Assembly (NCBI GenBank): GCA_002428895.1
Contig: DIYC01000119.1
Span: 3,930-15,774 of the forward strand
DNA: 11,845 nt
Source: Burkholderiales bacterium UBA6064
GTDB taxonomy: Bacteria; Pseudomonadota; Gammaproteobacteria; Burkholderiales; Burkholderiaceae_B
Direction: 5' to 3'
How positions within the stretch are numbered: position 1 is the stretch's first letter; each line of letters opens with the position of its first letter. Of the stretch, positions 1 to 6,660 are shown piece by piece. Made by a program: the position numbers and the translations under genes. The notes beneath the pieces are model-generated. The model was not told the origin of the DNA and searched no databases. It worked only from the letters and a program-made list of their open reading frames with translations.

Positions 1-308
1 AATTTTCCAGGTTGAATGTGCGCACTCGATTTTTGCAACAAAATTGGGAGCCAACCCGTTTCTAGGCTTGCGCCGCTGCATATTAGCAAATCGGCTTGCC
101 TGGCTTTAGCAATTAGACTAGGACGAGCACTCACATGATGGGGGTCTTGTTTTGCATGCGTCGTAGAAAAAACGCTGACCTGCTCCCCGCCAATTTCAGT
201 TGCTAAACTTGCCCATTCGGGCTCACATGCAAAAACTTGAATTGTTGCATGCGAAACCGCCGGGAGAAAAAAGAGTAAGCTTATTCCAATAAAACGTAAA
301 AGTATCAT
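1..308 (-). CDS. ZnuA-like zinc ABC transporter substrate-binding protein (N-terminal part, cut by window edge)
   Basis: A periplasmic metal-capture lipocalin-free binding protein of the ZnuA/cluster-9 family, which delivers Zn(II) to an ABC importer in the inner membrane. Only 102 codons lie in the window; the C-terminal part runs off the left edge. Residues 1-21 form a signal peptide (MILLRFIGISLLFFLPAVSHA), followed by TIQVFACEPEW, typical of the first beta strand. DPHHVSARPS (55-64) matches the family motif D/EPH-x(4)-RPS, in which the His (57 or 58) is a metal ligand; ADLLICSGASLETGW (72-86) matches the following strand. The ATG at 308-306 is chosen because GGGAG (321-317) lies 8 bases upstream; GTG at 311 is the alternative. 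It starts 19 bases after the porin stop, so the two genes form one operon. The family is clear; the exact subfamily and metal (zinc versus manganese) rest on context. Confidence 0.85.
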   Translation of the reverse strand, partial: MILLRFIGISLLFFLPAVSHATIQVFACEPEWASLATEIGGEQVSVFSTTHAKQDPHHVSARPSLIAKARQADLLICSGASLETGWLPILLQKSSAHIQPGK

Positions 309-327
309 CACTTTTTCTCCCAAATGA

Positions 328-1686
328 TTAATATTTATGTGCACCGTGAGCGCCTAGGCTCATGATGTACTGTAGGCTGACTTGATTGTCTTTTTGCTGA
401 CTGGCCAGTTCTTCTCGGCTATATTGCAAGCGTATGCGACTAAATTCGCTGTTCGTCCAATCGAGCATTAAACTGTATAATTTGGGATTAAAACCTTGAG
501 CATCAAGTGCACTACCCGCTAACCCTGCAGGCTCATCAAAAGCCGATAATTTGCTGTATCTTGCGCCAACACGCCATTGAGGCGCCCATTTATAAGTAGA
601 TTGAATGTACCAACCAGAAGAGGATCCATCCACAGCAACTAACCCAGTGGCAGCCGCTGTATCTTCATAGGTACCCGATTCTTCACGAACAATATACTCG
701 CCTTGCACAGTCAATTCTTGTTGACTTGAATTACCAGTTGGTGCCAAAGAATACTTAAAGTCAACTGCAGTTAAATCGGTATCCCCAACAAAATTAACCG
801 TGTCTTCGTTACTAGAGCGCACGCCACCTGCCTTGCCCGATAAGTGTGAAAAGCCAAGACGCCAGGATTGATTCAAATCAATTTCGCCACCAATCCGAAC
901 AAATGCTGAAACAGCGCCTAAACCCGAGTCATCACTTTCACCGAAAGGAAAGTCGTCACCTCGGAACGCACCAAGGCCAACTTCTGTATATAAATTGGTC
1001 GGCAACACATAAGTGAATTCAGCACCATCATCGTTAAATGCACCCTCTAGAAAAAAACGGTAGGGCAAAGGCCTTTCAACAAAATCATCAGTGTGTTGGT
1101 GATGTTCGTTGAGATAACCAAAAGTCCACAATGCACGACCAAATTTAACGCTCATGCCGTCGGGCAAACCCGAGCCGGATAGCGTTTGAATATAAGCCTC
1201 TTCAAGCTCAACTTCAGTATCGCCTTCGTGTTCAGCAATTGCAGCGGTTACGCTGGAATAAAATTTATCATCAACATTTGCTGAAAAATTAAGCTCACTG
1301 TGATCAATCGCAAAACCCTCTTTTGAGCGCTCACCTTCGTGACCCAATGCAAAACCACGTACTTCAGATGAATCAGAAGAATACCCAGAAAACTGACCAT
1401 TTAAAACAATACCAATCGAAGGATTAAAGCTATTATTTCGAATGACTCGATTTGCTGAAGTCGCCTTGTTGGTTAATTGACTCGGGCTACTCGGTGTCGC
1501 AGCCTGAGCTGGTTCTAATTGCTTAATCTTAGATTCAAGTTCTAAAATTCGACGCTCATAAGTCAGTTTTAAGTCTTTAACCTCTTGCCTCAATACATTC
1601 AGTGAACTCTCATCAGATGCATGAGCAGATGCTGCAGAGACTAAAGCAGGCCAAAACATGGCCTTGAATAATTGTGTTTTTTTCAA
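328..1686 (-). CDS. Zinc-regulated outer-membrane porin-like protein
   Basis: A 452-residue outer-membrane beta-barrel protein of the group often labelled 'zinc-regulated TonB-dependent outer membrane receptor', although it is far too short for a real TonB receptor and looks like a porin. A signal peptide (1-23, ending ASAHA) is followed by a short coiled coil (about 27-58, LRQEVKDLKLTYERRILELE) as in trimeric porins. The barrel then carries family-typical stretches: NPSIGIVLNGQFSGY, EEGFAIDHSEL-like FAIDHSELNFSANVDDKFY, AIAEHEGDTEVELEEAYIQT, and the C-terminal strand QYIMSLGAHGAHKY ending in an aromatic residue. The start is TTG at 1686-1684, with AAGGGG (1699-1694) 7 bases upstream; an ATG at codon 10 would lose the positively charged signal-peptide start. 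Its partner downstream is the ZnuA-like gene, and a Zur-box-like palindrome lies upstream, so a role in zinc passage across the outer membrane under zinc starvation is inferred. Substrate is not proven by sequence. Confidence 0.85.
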   Translation of the reverse strand: MKKTQLFKAMFWPALVSAASAHASDESSLNVLRQEVKDLKLTYERRILELESKIKQLEPAQAATPSSPSQLTNKATSANRVIRNNSFNPSIGIVLNGQFSGYSSDSSEVRGFALGHEGERSKEGFAIDHSELNFSANVDDKFYSSVTAAIAEHEGDTEVELEEAYIQTLSGSGLPDGMSVKFGRALWTFGYLNEHHQHTDDFVERPLPYRFFLEGAFNDDGAEFTYVLPTNLYTEVGLGAFRGDDFPFGESDDSGLGAVSAFVRIGGEIDLNQSWRLGFSHLSGKAGGVRSSNEDTVNFVGDTDLTAVDFKYSLAPTGNSSQQELTVQGEYIVREESGTYEDTAAATGLVAVDGSSSGWYIQSTYKWAPQWRVGARYSKLSAFDEPAGLAGSALDAQGFNPKLYSLMLDWTNSEFSRIRLQYSREELASQQKDNQVSLQYIMSLGAHGAHKY

Positions 1687-1778
1687 TTTAATTCCCCTTA
1701 AATTCTTAATTGATCTGTGTCATAAAAAATTCTGGCGATTAAACACAATCCCCAAGTAATTTTTTAATAAGTTGGCAT

Positions 1779-1784
1779 TTTATA
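1779..1784 (-). promoter_or_regulatory. Candidate -10 element of the porin-znuA operon
   Basis: Read on the minus strand the bases are TATAAA, preceded by TTG (TTGTATAAAATG). The Zur-box-like palindrome lies immediately upstream and would cover the -35 region at 17-base spacing, where no good -35 hexamer is seen. That arrangement suits repression by a bound dimer. The region is AT-rich, so a chance match is possible. Confidence 0.35.
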
Positions 1785-1794
1785 CAAAAAATTA

Positions 1795-1817
1795 GTTTTG
1801 TTATGTTGTAACATATC
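1795..1817. promoter_or_regulatory. Zur-box-like operator between the divergent zinc genes
   Basis: The core at 1799-1813 is TGTTATGTTGTAACA. Against the gammaproteobacterial Zur core TGTTATANTATAACA (recalled from memory) it matches 12 of 14 defined positions; over the full 23-base consensus it matches 16 of 22. Dyad symmetry is visible directly: TATGTT (1802-1807) and AACATA (1810-1815) are perfect inverted arms. Zur with zinc bound represses zinc-uptake genes. The site lies 109 bases upstream of the porin start, next to a candidate minus-strand -10 element, and 26 bases before the ATG of the plus-strand 846-residue protein, so it could control either or both directions. Confidence 0.6.
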
Positions 1818-1843
1818 TTTTGTTGTTTTTTTAAAACCAAATC

Positions 1844-4384
1844 ATGCCTACCCATTTACACTCTGAAACACCCAACCCCTTTTTAACGCAACAAGACCCC
1901 AACGTGTTGGCCAACATGATGACTTTTGCCAACCCTTCGCGCAACGTGACCAGAACAACAACGGGCGCAGCACAAAGGGCCTGCCAGGACAGTTGTTGCG
2001 CACGTGGCCTCAAATTGGTGATGCCTAGGCAAGCCATTCCAAATGTTGCTCCAAGCTTTTTCTGCCAACCGACTAGAGCTGTAGCCACGCAAACCGCAAA
2101 GTCAAGCAACGCTGCCAATTCAACCCGCTTGGTGAGCCCGTCAAACCCAGCCTCAAATACTGATTCTGACTCAAATTCCGCTTCAGACTCAGATTCTGTT
2201 TCAGCCCGCTCGGTACGCCGTTTTGTCACGCCGGTTGCCCCTGGTGCACACTTTATGTCCAGTGCTTCAAGTGGTTCCAGCACCTCGTCTAACGCGTCGC
2301 CCGTGTCATCCAACTCAGACTCGGCAAACATTTCAATTGCATCCTCTATTCAATTCTCACAGCCAAAACGACACAACAGGGCAGCGCGTACACCCCTTCA
2401 CCTTGCGCTCACACATGCAACCCAAGTGACTCAACAACGGATTGCTGCAATTGATCAAAAATTGCAACAAAGCACGCTAAGTGCCCACAATGAGTTGCGC
2501 TTAAACGCACGCAAGGAACGTTTGCAGCTCCGGTTACGTGATTTTCAGGCACTGCCTTCCTATTTAAGACACAACCAACTTGAATTTCAAGGCTTTACCG
2601 GCTGGGATTCAAGCAACAAGCAGCCGAGCGAAAGCGGTGCTTCAATGAGTCAATTTGAGTCGGTGTTGGTCAAAAATATTTCCGGTGAACAGTTAGAAAT
2701 TCCACTTGAAAGTCGAATCAACACATTCAAGGGAAAAGAGGTCGATTTAATCAATCGACCGATTGCACACAACAACCATTTTCATGACCAGTGGCAAAGC
2801 GGCAGTTTGATCTCGGCCCTGAATGCCAGTGTAAAGTGGCAAATGGGACAAGACGATGAGGGCTGCCCCTGCTGCATGGCTGGCTTAGATTTTGATGAAT
2901 TTGCAGCAGCCATGAAAGAGGTTTCTAAACCGAATATGGACAATGCCCAATTGCTAAGCCAGACTGATTTTGGCAATGCTCAACATTGGGGTATTTTTTT
3001 AGGAGTAGCTGCACCATTTGGCTTAATCGGACTAGCCGCTGCAATTCGCAACATGAAAGGTGCATACACAACGCAAAAAAACTTAAAACAACTGATTCGC
3101 GGCTTAAATGCAGACCTTGTTGCATTAAAACAAGCAGGGTTTGGGCAAGATGTTGCTAAATTGCAAGCCTTTAAACAGTGTTTAAAGTATTCAAAATACG
3201 ATGCTCAATTTAACTGGGTTGTGCCTGGGATAATCAATGGAGTAGCCTCTTCATTGGTGTTGAGCACAGCCTTTGTGTCACACCCCTTTGCATTAGCGGC
3301 GATTGGCTTATACGCCACAGGCCAAATAATCCGTAACGCAGGTGATGCCATAAAAGCCGTCGCTCATCGGCCTGAAACCATTGCCACAGGCGAACCTGTC
3401 GCGCTGATTACTGGCAAACGTAAAGTCAATCAAATTCAAACTTCAAAGTTTCGGTTTTATGTCAGCAATACCCTGGGGTTTGTCACCTTCGCTGGGGGTG
3501 CCGCCGTCACCTTGTCATCGGTGTTGGGGCTTTCGATATTTGGTTTAGGCGCCCTCACCTTACCAATCGGCTTGGCCTTGCTGGGCACGGGTGCAGGCAG
3601 TACTGGTATCATCAACAACATTTGGCCACGAAAGTTTAAACCCAGAAATGGGGAATTGGGTAAGGCACGAGAACAATTTAACGCACCCAATGACGTGCTT
3701 AAAGAAATTGCCCACCTACAAATCCAAAAAAAAGCCATTCAAGCCATTAAATCAGTGGTGGTACCGCCGCAACAATTCAAAAAAATGAGGTTAAAACTGT
3801 TAACAGCCATGCCCGAGCTGCGTGACTTTTTGCCAAAATCAATCACTAATCGCATCACTCAATTTAACAGTCGATTTTTACCTTTTTTACCCGTTGTGGG
3901 CAATCAAGCCACTGAAAAAAAACATCAATTAAATATTCAACTTGCGCAACAAATTCATAAAACACCGAATGAATCGTTCAAAGCCATTCAAACACGATTA
4001 AGCATGTTGCAACAATTGCCCGGCAATCAAAACGAATCGATTGACGGTAACAACTTAAAACAACTCACAACCCACACTTGGCGTTTATTGGTGAAGCAAC
4101 GCCTGCACAGCGCAGTAATTGAAAGTTGGTTTCAAGACGGAGTGCTGCAACAGCCCGTTGATGGGTCTTGCCCTGGTTTAAACGCACAAACCGCAGACTG
4201 GATTAAATTTAATTTTGAAGAATTTATTCAAGGCTGCAACCCAGCCCAACTGAAAGAACTAAATGTTGCTATCGATTTTTATTTATACTTTAAATTTGAA
4301 AAAACAGCACGATATAAAATCTATGGCCTTAACGACTATTTTTGGGCCTGGAAACACCAACTGGTCAATTTGGCCAGGGCTTAA
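1844..4384 (+). CDS. Large protein of unknown function with acidic serine-rich N-terminus and central hydrophobic segments
   Basis: I do not recognise this 846-residue protein. No signal peptide is visible. Residues 84-170 are low-complexity, rich in Ser with Asp and Asn (NTDSDSNSASDSDS at 105-118; SSASSGSSTSSNAS at 139-152). Residues 194-232 form a Gln/Arg/Leu-rich probable coiled coil. A CPCC cluster sits at 341-344. Hydrophobic segments lie at about 383-401, 457-477, 479-497, 538-563 and 565-590, enough for several membrane passes. The C-terminal 250 residues are helical, Gln- and Lys-rich. An in-frame TAA at 1832-1834 rules out an earlier start; the ATG has no clear Shine-Dalgarno sequence, so leaderless translation or a start further in is possible. 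A Zur-box-like site ends 26 bases upstream and zrgA begins 52 bases after the stop, suggesting one transcription unit. A membrane-associated secreted effector is one reading; a zinc-related membrane protein is another. Confidence 0.7.
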   Translation: MPTHLHSETPNPFLTQQDPNVLANMMTFANPSRNVTRTTTGAAQRACQDSCCARGLKLVMPRQAIPNVAPSFFCQPTRAVATQTAKSSNAANSTRLVSPSNPASNTDSDSNSASDSDSVSARSVRRFVTPVAPGAHFMSSASSGSSTSSNASPVSSNSDSANISIASSIQFSQPKRHNRAARTPLHLALTHATQVTQQRIAAIDQKLQQSTLSAHNELRLNARKERLQLRLRDFQALPSYLRHNQLEFQGFTGWDSSNKQPSESGASMSQFESVLVKNISGEQLEIPLESRINTFKGKEVDLINRPIAHNNHFHDQWQSGSLISALNASVKWQMGQDDEGCPCCMAGLDFDEFAAAMKEVSKPNMDNAQLLSQTDFGNAQHWGIFLGVAAPFGLIGLAAAIRNMKGAYTTQKNLKQLIRGLNADLVALKQAGFGQDVAKLQAFKQCLKYSKYDAQFNWVVPGIINGVASSLVLSTAFVSHPFALAAIGLYATGQIIRNAGDAIKAVAHRPETIATGEPVALITGKRKVNQIQTSKFRFYVSNTLGFVTFAGGAAVTLSSVLGLSIFGLGALTLPIGLALLGTGAGSTGIINNIWPRKFKPRNGELGKAREQFNAPNDVLKEIAHLQIQKKAIQAIKSVVVPPQQFKKMRLKLLTAMPELRDFLPKSITNRITQFNSRFLPFLPVVGNQATEKKHQLNIQLAQQIHKTPNESFKAIQTRLSMLQQLPGNQNESIDGNNLKQLTTHTWRLLVKQRLHSAVIESWFQDGVLQQPVDGSCPGLNAQTADWIKFNFEEFIQGCNPAQLKELNVAIDFYLYFKFEKTARYKIYGLNDYFWAWKHQLVNLARA

Positions 4385-4436
4385 AGCTGCTGTATTAAAT
4401 GACTCGCCACGACATTTGATCAAAGGAATTGACCTC

Positions 4437-5042
4437 ATGAAGTCTCGATTACTTGCTGCATACTCAATCGCTATATGCTTACTCACCACTTGGCCTTTGG
4501 CATACGCCAAAGACTCGCACAGCCACGCAAAACCACATTTACATGGTTTGGCAGAACTTACTTTAATTGCTCAGGGCAATGCGCTAGAAATTGAATTTTC
4601 ATCCCCTGCGTACGATTTAATTGGTTTTGAACATCAAGCCCAATCCAAACAGGAAGTTGAAAGCGTTCAGGCGGCAATCAACACCTTAAAAAAATTGGAT
4701 TCTTTGCTTATTTTCAGTAATAAACCCTGCACGCTGGTCAAGGCATCAGTCAATACCGCAGATCTATTGGCCCAGTCTGGCAAAAAATCGAACGTATCGC
4801 ACACTCACCCTGACCACGGGCACGACAAAACCCATCAACACGAGGGGCATCGTAATTATCACAACGAGTTCACTGCTTATTATCAACTCAATTGCAGCAA
4901 ACCTGTGTCGGATTCAACACTCACCGTCAATCTGTTTGATGTGTATCCCAGCATTCAACAAATTAAGGTGCAATGGGTACTCCAAAACCGCCAAGGTGCA
5001 AACACTTTAACCCCTCAGCAACGAACGATTAAATTGAAATAA
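4437..5042 (+). CDS. zrgA: ZrgA-type zinc uptake protein (DUF2796 family)
   Basis: A 201-residue secreted periplasmic protein of the ZrgA/DUF2796 family, known from Vibrio as part of a zinc-regulated uptake system. The signal peptide is residues 1-24 (ending PLAYA), and the mature protein opens with DSHSHAKPHLHGLAELTL, where HxHG is the family start. EIEFSSPAYDLIGFEHQA (51-68) is the hallmark segment. A histidine-rich loop at 122-142 (eight His among 21 residues) is a probable zinc-binding loop. The family's last strand, VYPSIQQIKVQWVL, is present (169-182). The ATG at 4437 is preferred over the in-frame ATG at 4263 because AAGGA (4423-4427) sits 9 bases upstream, it starts the signal peptide, and the earlier start would overlap the upstream gene by 122 bases. 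The gene probably shares a transcript with the upstream gene; the porin and ZnuA-like gene of the same pathway lie on the other side of that gene. Confidence 0.88.
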   Translation: MKSRLLAAYSIAICLLTTWPLAYAKDSHSHAKPHLHGLAELTLIAQGNALEIEFSSPAYDLIGFEHQAQSKQEVESVQAAINTLKKLDSLLIFSNKPCTLVKASVNTADLLAQSGKKSNVSHTHPDHGHDKTHQHEGHRNYHNEFTAYYQLNCSKPVSDSTLTVNLFDVYPSIQQIKVQWVLQNRQGANTLTPQQRTIKLK

Positions 5043-5048
5043 ACGCAT

Positions 5049-6449
5049 TTAGCCACTTAAGCGAGTATCCGAACTACTTTTGCTGCTTGTAGTACTTTTT
5101 CTGCTTGTGGCATCATCGTCGCTACTGTCGCTACTGTCGCTGCTTTTGCTGCTTGTAGTACTTTTTCTGCTTATGTCATCATCGTCGCTACCGTCTCTGC
5201 TTTTGCTGCTTACGCTACTACTGCTGCTTCTAGCAATCGAATCTTCTTCTGGAATTTGAAACAAAGGCTTTCCTAACAAGCTTAGGAATTGAGGATCACT
5301 TGCTGCCTGACTTGTCGTGCTTGAATTTTCTTCCTGGATTTGAGAAAAAGGTGCTTCTAACTGATTTCGAGTTAGATTACTCAACTGATTTGTTAAATTA
5401 ATCACAACGGGAAGAACGGGCTTATCCCTATCATCTGAAATAGAAGAAGAAACAAAAGGATCAGATAATAAGCTGGATGAACCCGATGATTTACATGAAT
5501 AAAAGGATTGATTAGAATCATCATCTATCTTTTTCAGCTGAAATTGCTCGTACATTTTTTTACAAGCATTCACTATTTCTTCAAGCTGTTTTGCAGAATG
5601 AATAAACTGTAAGTTACCAGTTGTTTCTCGAGTGCTCTCTATCCATTTTTCAACTTTTGACTGAATCTCATTTTCAGTTAAACTAGTGTCCAACGTATTC
5701 AACAGTTCATCAAACTGACTCATCACCACTAAAGAGGCTGAGCGCCCAATACCCATCGCAGAGGAAAATTGACCTGTTAATGCCGGAAAGTTGGACTGAT
5801 TGTCTTTATTAAAACCTTTTTCTTGATAAAAATCTTTAGTAATTTCATAACAAGTGGTCAAATTGTATTGATCTAAAGCATTGCCATCGTAATGAGGCGA
5901 CATTTCTAAAATGTGTAAAGGTTTCTGAGGTTGCCCATCAATTTCTACAAGAACTTCAGCCTCTATGTAAGGCACCACGGCATCATCTATGCTGACGCTC
6001 ATGGTCACCGGCTTTAACGTCAACGTGACTAACTTTCCGTTTTCATTATTTATTTGAATAACTTTATACTGCTTTCCATCAACAGTTTTAGCCTGACCAT
6101 GTTGCATGAACAATTGTAAAGCACTAGGCTTTTGTGGTTCACGGTCAGGACGGGCAAAACGATCAGGCTTCGCCAAATGACTGCACATTTTATGGCCCAG
6201 TGGAGAATGAAAAGAAATTAAAGGGATATCGTGATCAAGACAATTTTTTAAGTGAGGCCACAGAGTTGACTGCAATTGATTGGGCAAATTTTCGGGTTGG
6301 CTGGCGTTATAACGTTGACTATTTCCAATTTGATGCACAAACTGGGTGCCGAGAGTAATTGGAGCAGACACAAGAGCTGTTGCCGAAGCAGCCGTCTGCA
6401 CTGGCAACGAAATAAAACGATTATAAATTGCTTTTAAAGGATTAACCAT
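5049..6449 (-). CDS. YopH-like tyrosine-phosphatase-fold protein, probable pseudophosphatase, with acidic serine-rich tail
   Basis: This 466-residue protein appears to carry a degenerate classical PTP domain at about 45-300. Segments fall in PTP order: NQLQSTLWPHLKNCLDHDIP (57-76) resembles the 'FW.MVWE..' helix; SALQLFMQHGQ (109-119) the 'C.QYWP' strand; LHILEMSPHYDG (178-189) the WPD loop, with SPH (184-186) in place of WPD; SAMGIGRSASL (230-240) the CX5R phosphate loop, keeping Arg236 but with Ser230 for the catalytic Cys; GNLQFIHSAKQLEEI (278-292) the Q-loop helix, keeping Gln288. Best resemblance by eye is Yersinia YopH. The tail (about 405-466) is Ser/Asp/Lys-rich and contains SRKSTTSSKSS twice. 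AGGAG (6463-6459) lies 9 bases before the ATG. No signal peptide is seen. Loss of Cys and Asp predicts no PTP activity but possible phosphotyrosine binding. The fold call is an eye alignment and is the least certain of the three eukaryote-like calls. Confidence 0.65.
   Translation of the reverse strand: MVNPLKAIYNRFISLPVQTAASATALVSAPITLGTQFVHQIGNSQRYNASQPENLPNQLQSTLWPHLKNCLDHDIPLISFHSPLGHKMCSHLAKPDRFARPDREPQKPSALQLFMQHGQAKTVDGKQYKVIQINNENGKLVTLTLKPVTMSVSIDDAVVPYIEAEVLVEIDGQPQKPLHILEMSPHYDGNALDQYNLTTCYEITKDFYQEKGFNKDNQSNFPALTGQFSSAMGIGRSASLVVMSQFDELLNTLDTSLTENEIQSKVEKWIESTRETTGNLQFIHSAKQLEEIVNACKKMYEQFQLKKIDDDSNQSFYSCKSSGSSSLLSDPFVSSSISDDRDKPVLPVVINLTNQLSNLTRNQLEAPFSQIQEENSSTTSQAASDPQFLSLLGKPLFQIPEEDSIARSSSSSVSSKSRDGSDDDDISRKSTTSSKSSDSSDSSDDDATSRKSTTSSKSSSDTRLSG
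5077..5191 (-). repeat. Imperfect 49-base direct repeat, 66-base period, coding the acidic serine tail
   Basis: Copies at 5077-5125 and 5143-5191 are identical at 47 of 49 bases, with starts 66 bases (22 codons) apart. Both encode the tail of the phosphatase-like protein in the same frame, giving SRKSTTSSKSS twice (residues 427-437 and 449-459), each preceded by an Asp run (DDDD and DDD). Between and around them are further GCT/TCG serine-codon triplet runs. A recent tandem duplication, or slippage in a low-complexity tail, explains it. Confidence 0.85.
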
Positions 6450-6544
6450 TTGACCCTACTCCTGCATAAAGCGACACAACGAATTTGAATTAGCACAACC
6501 ACAAACCGAAAATGTAACTTAAAACGCTTTGTGGCAGAACAGCG

Positions 6545-6558
6545 AAGGAAAGTTCCTT
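6545..6558. promoter_or_regulatory. Short perfect dyad upstream of the phosphatase-like gene
   Basis: AAGGAA-AG-TTCCTT is a perfect 6-base inverted repeat with a 2-base centre, about 96 bases upstream of the gene start. Its symmetry suits a dimeric regulator. No matching promoter boxes are clear; the best nearby minus-strand guess (TTACAT with a CTAATT further downstream) is weak. Confidence 0.25.
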
Positions 6559-6594
6559 GTCCGATCGAAACTTTATCATCAAATCAAAATCTTC

Positions 6595-6641
6595 AGCGCT
6601 GGTTAGCTTGGGTAAGGATAAACTGAGCTACGACTAGCGCT
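6595..6641 (-). terminator. Imperfect hairpin downstream of the SET gene
   Basis: Inverted arms at 6595-6608 (AGCGCTGGTTAGCT) and 6626-6641 (AGCTACGACTAGCGCT) pair at 13 positions, with one mismatch and a 2-base bulge around a 17-base loop. It lies 20 bases after the SET stop codon on the minus strand. The following bases (GAAGATTTTGATTTG) are only loosely T-rich, so it may be an RNA 3'-end structure rather than a strong intrinsic terminator. If functional, it separates the cyclin-SET transcript from the phosphatase-like gene. Confidence 0.3.
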
Positions 6642-6660
6642 CGGTTAATTGGTTATCGTT

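Noticed and set aside
1831..2331. 166-codon open frame on the minus strand
   Set aside because: It is the antisense of the serine-rich N-terminus of the 846-residue protein; its Glu/Ser runs simply mirror Ser codons, and it has no family features or ribosome binding site.
4263..4436. Earlier in-frame start for zrgA
   Set aside because: It overlaps the upstream gene, lacks a Shine-Dalgarno sequence, and would bury the signal peptide that starts at 4437.
5077..5191. CRISPR-like repeats
   Set aside because: Only two copies, in frame inside a coding sequence, and explained by serine-tail duplication.
6134..6358. 74-codon plus-strand frame
   Set aside because: Antisense to the phosphatase-like gene, with no recognisable domain or context.
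6616..6632. tRNA-like string CGTAGCTCAGTT on the minus strand
   Set aside because: Resembles a tRNA D-arm, but no anticodon arm, T-arm or acceptor stem follows; it is part of the imperfect hairpin instead.
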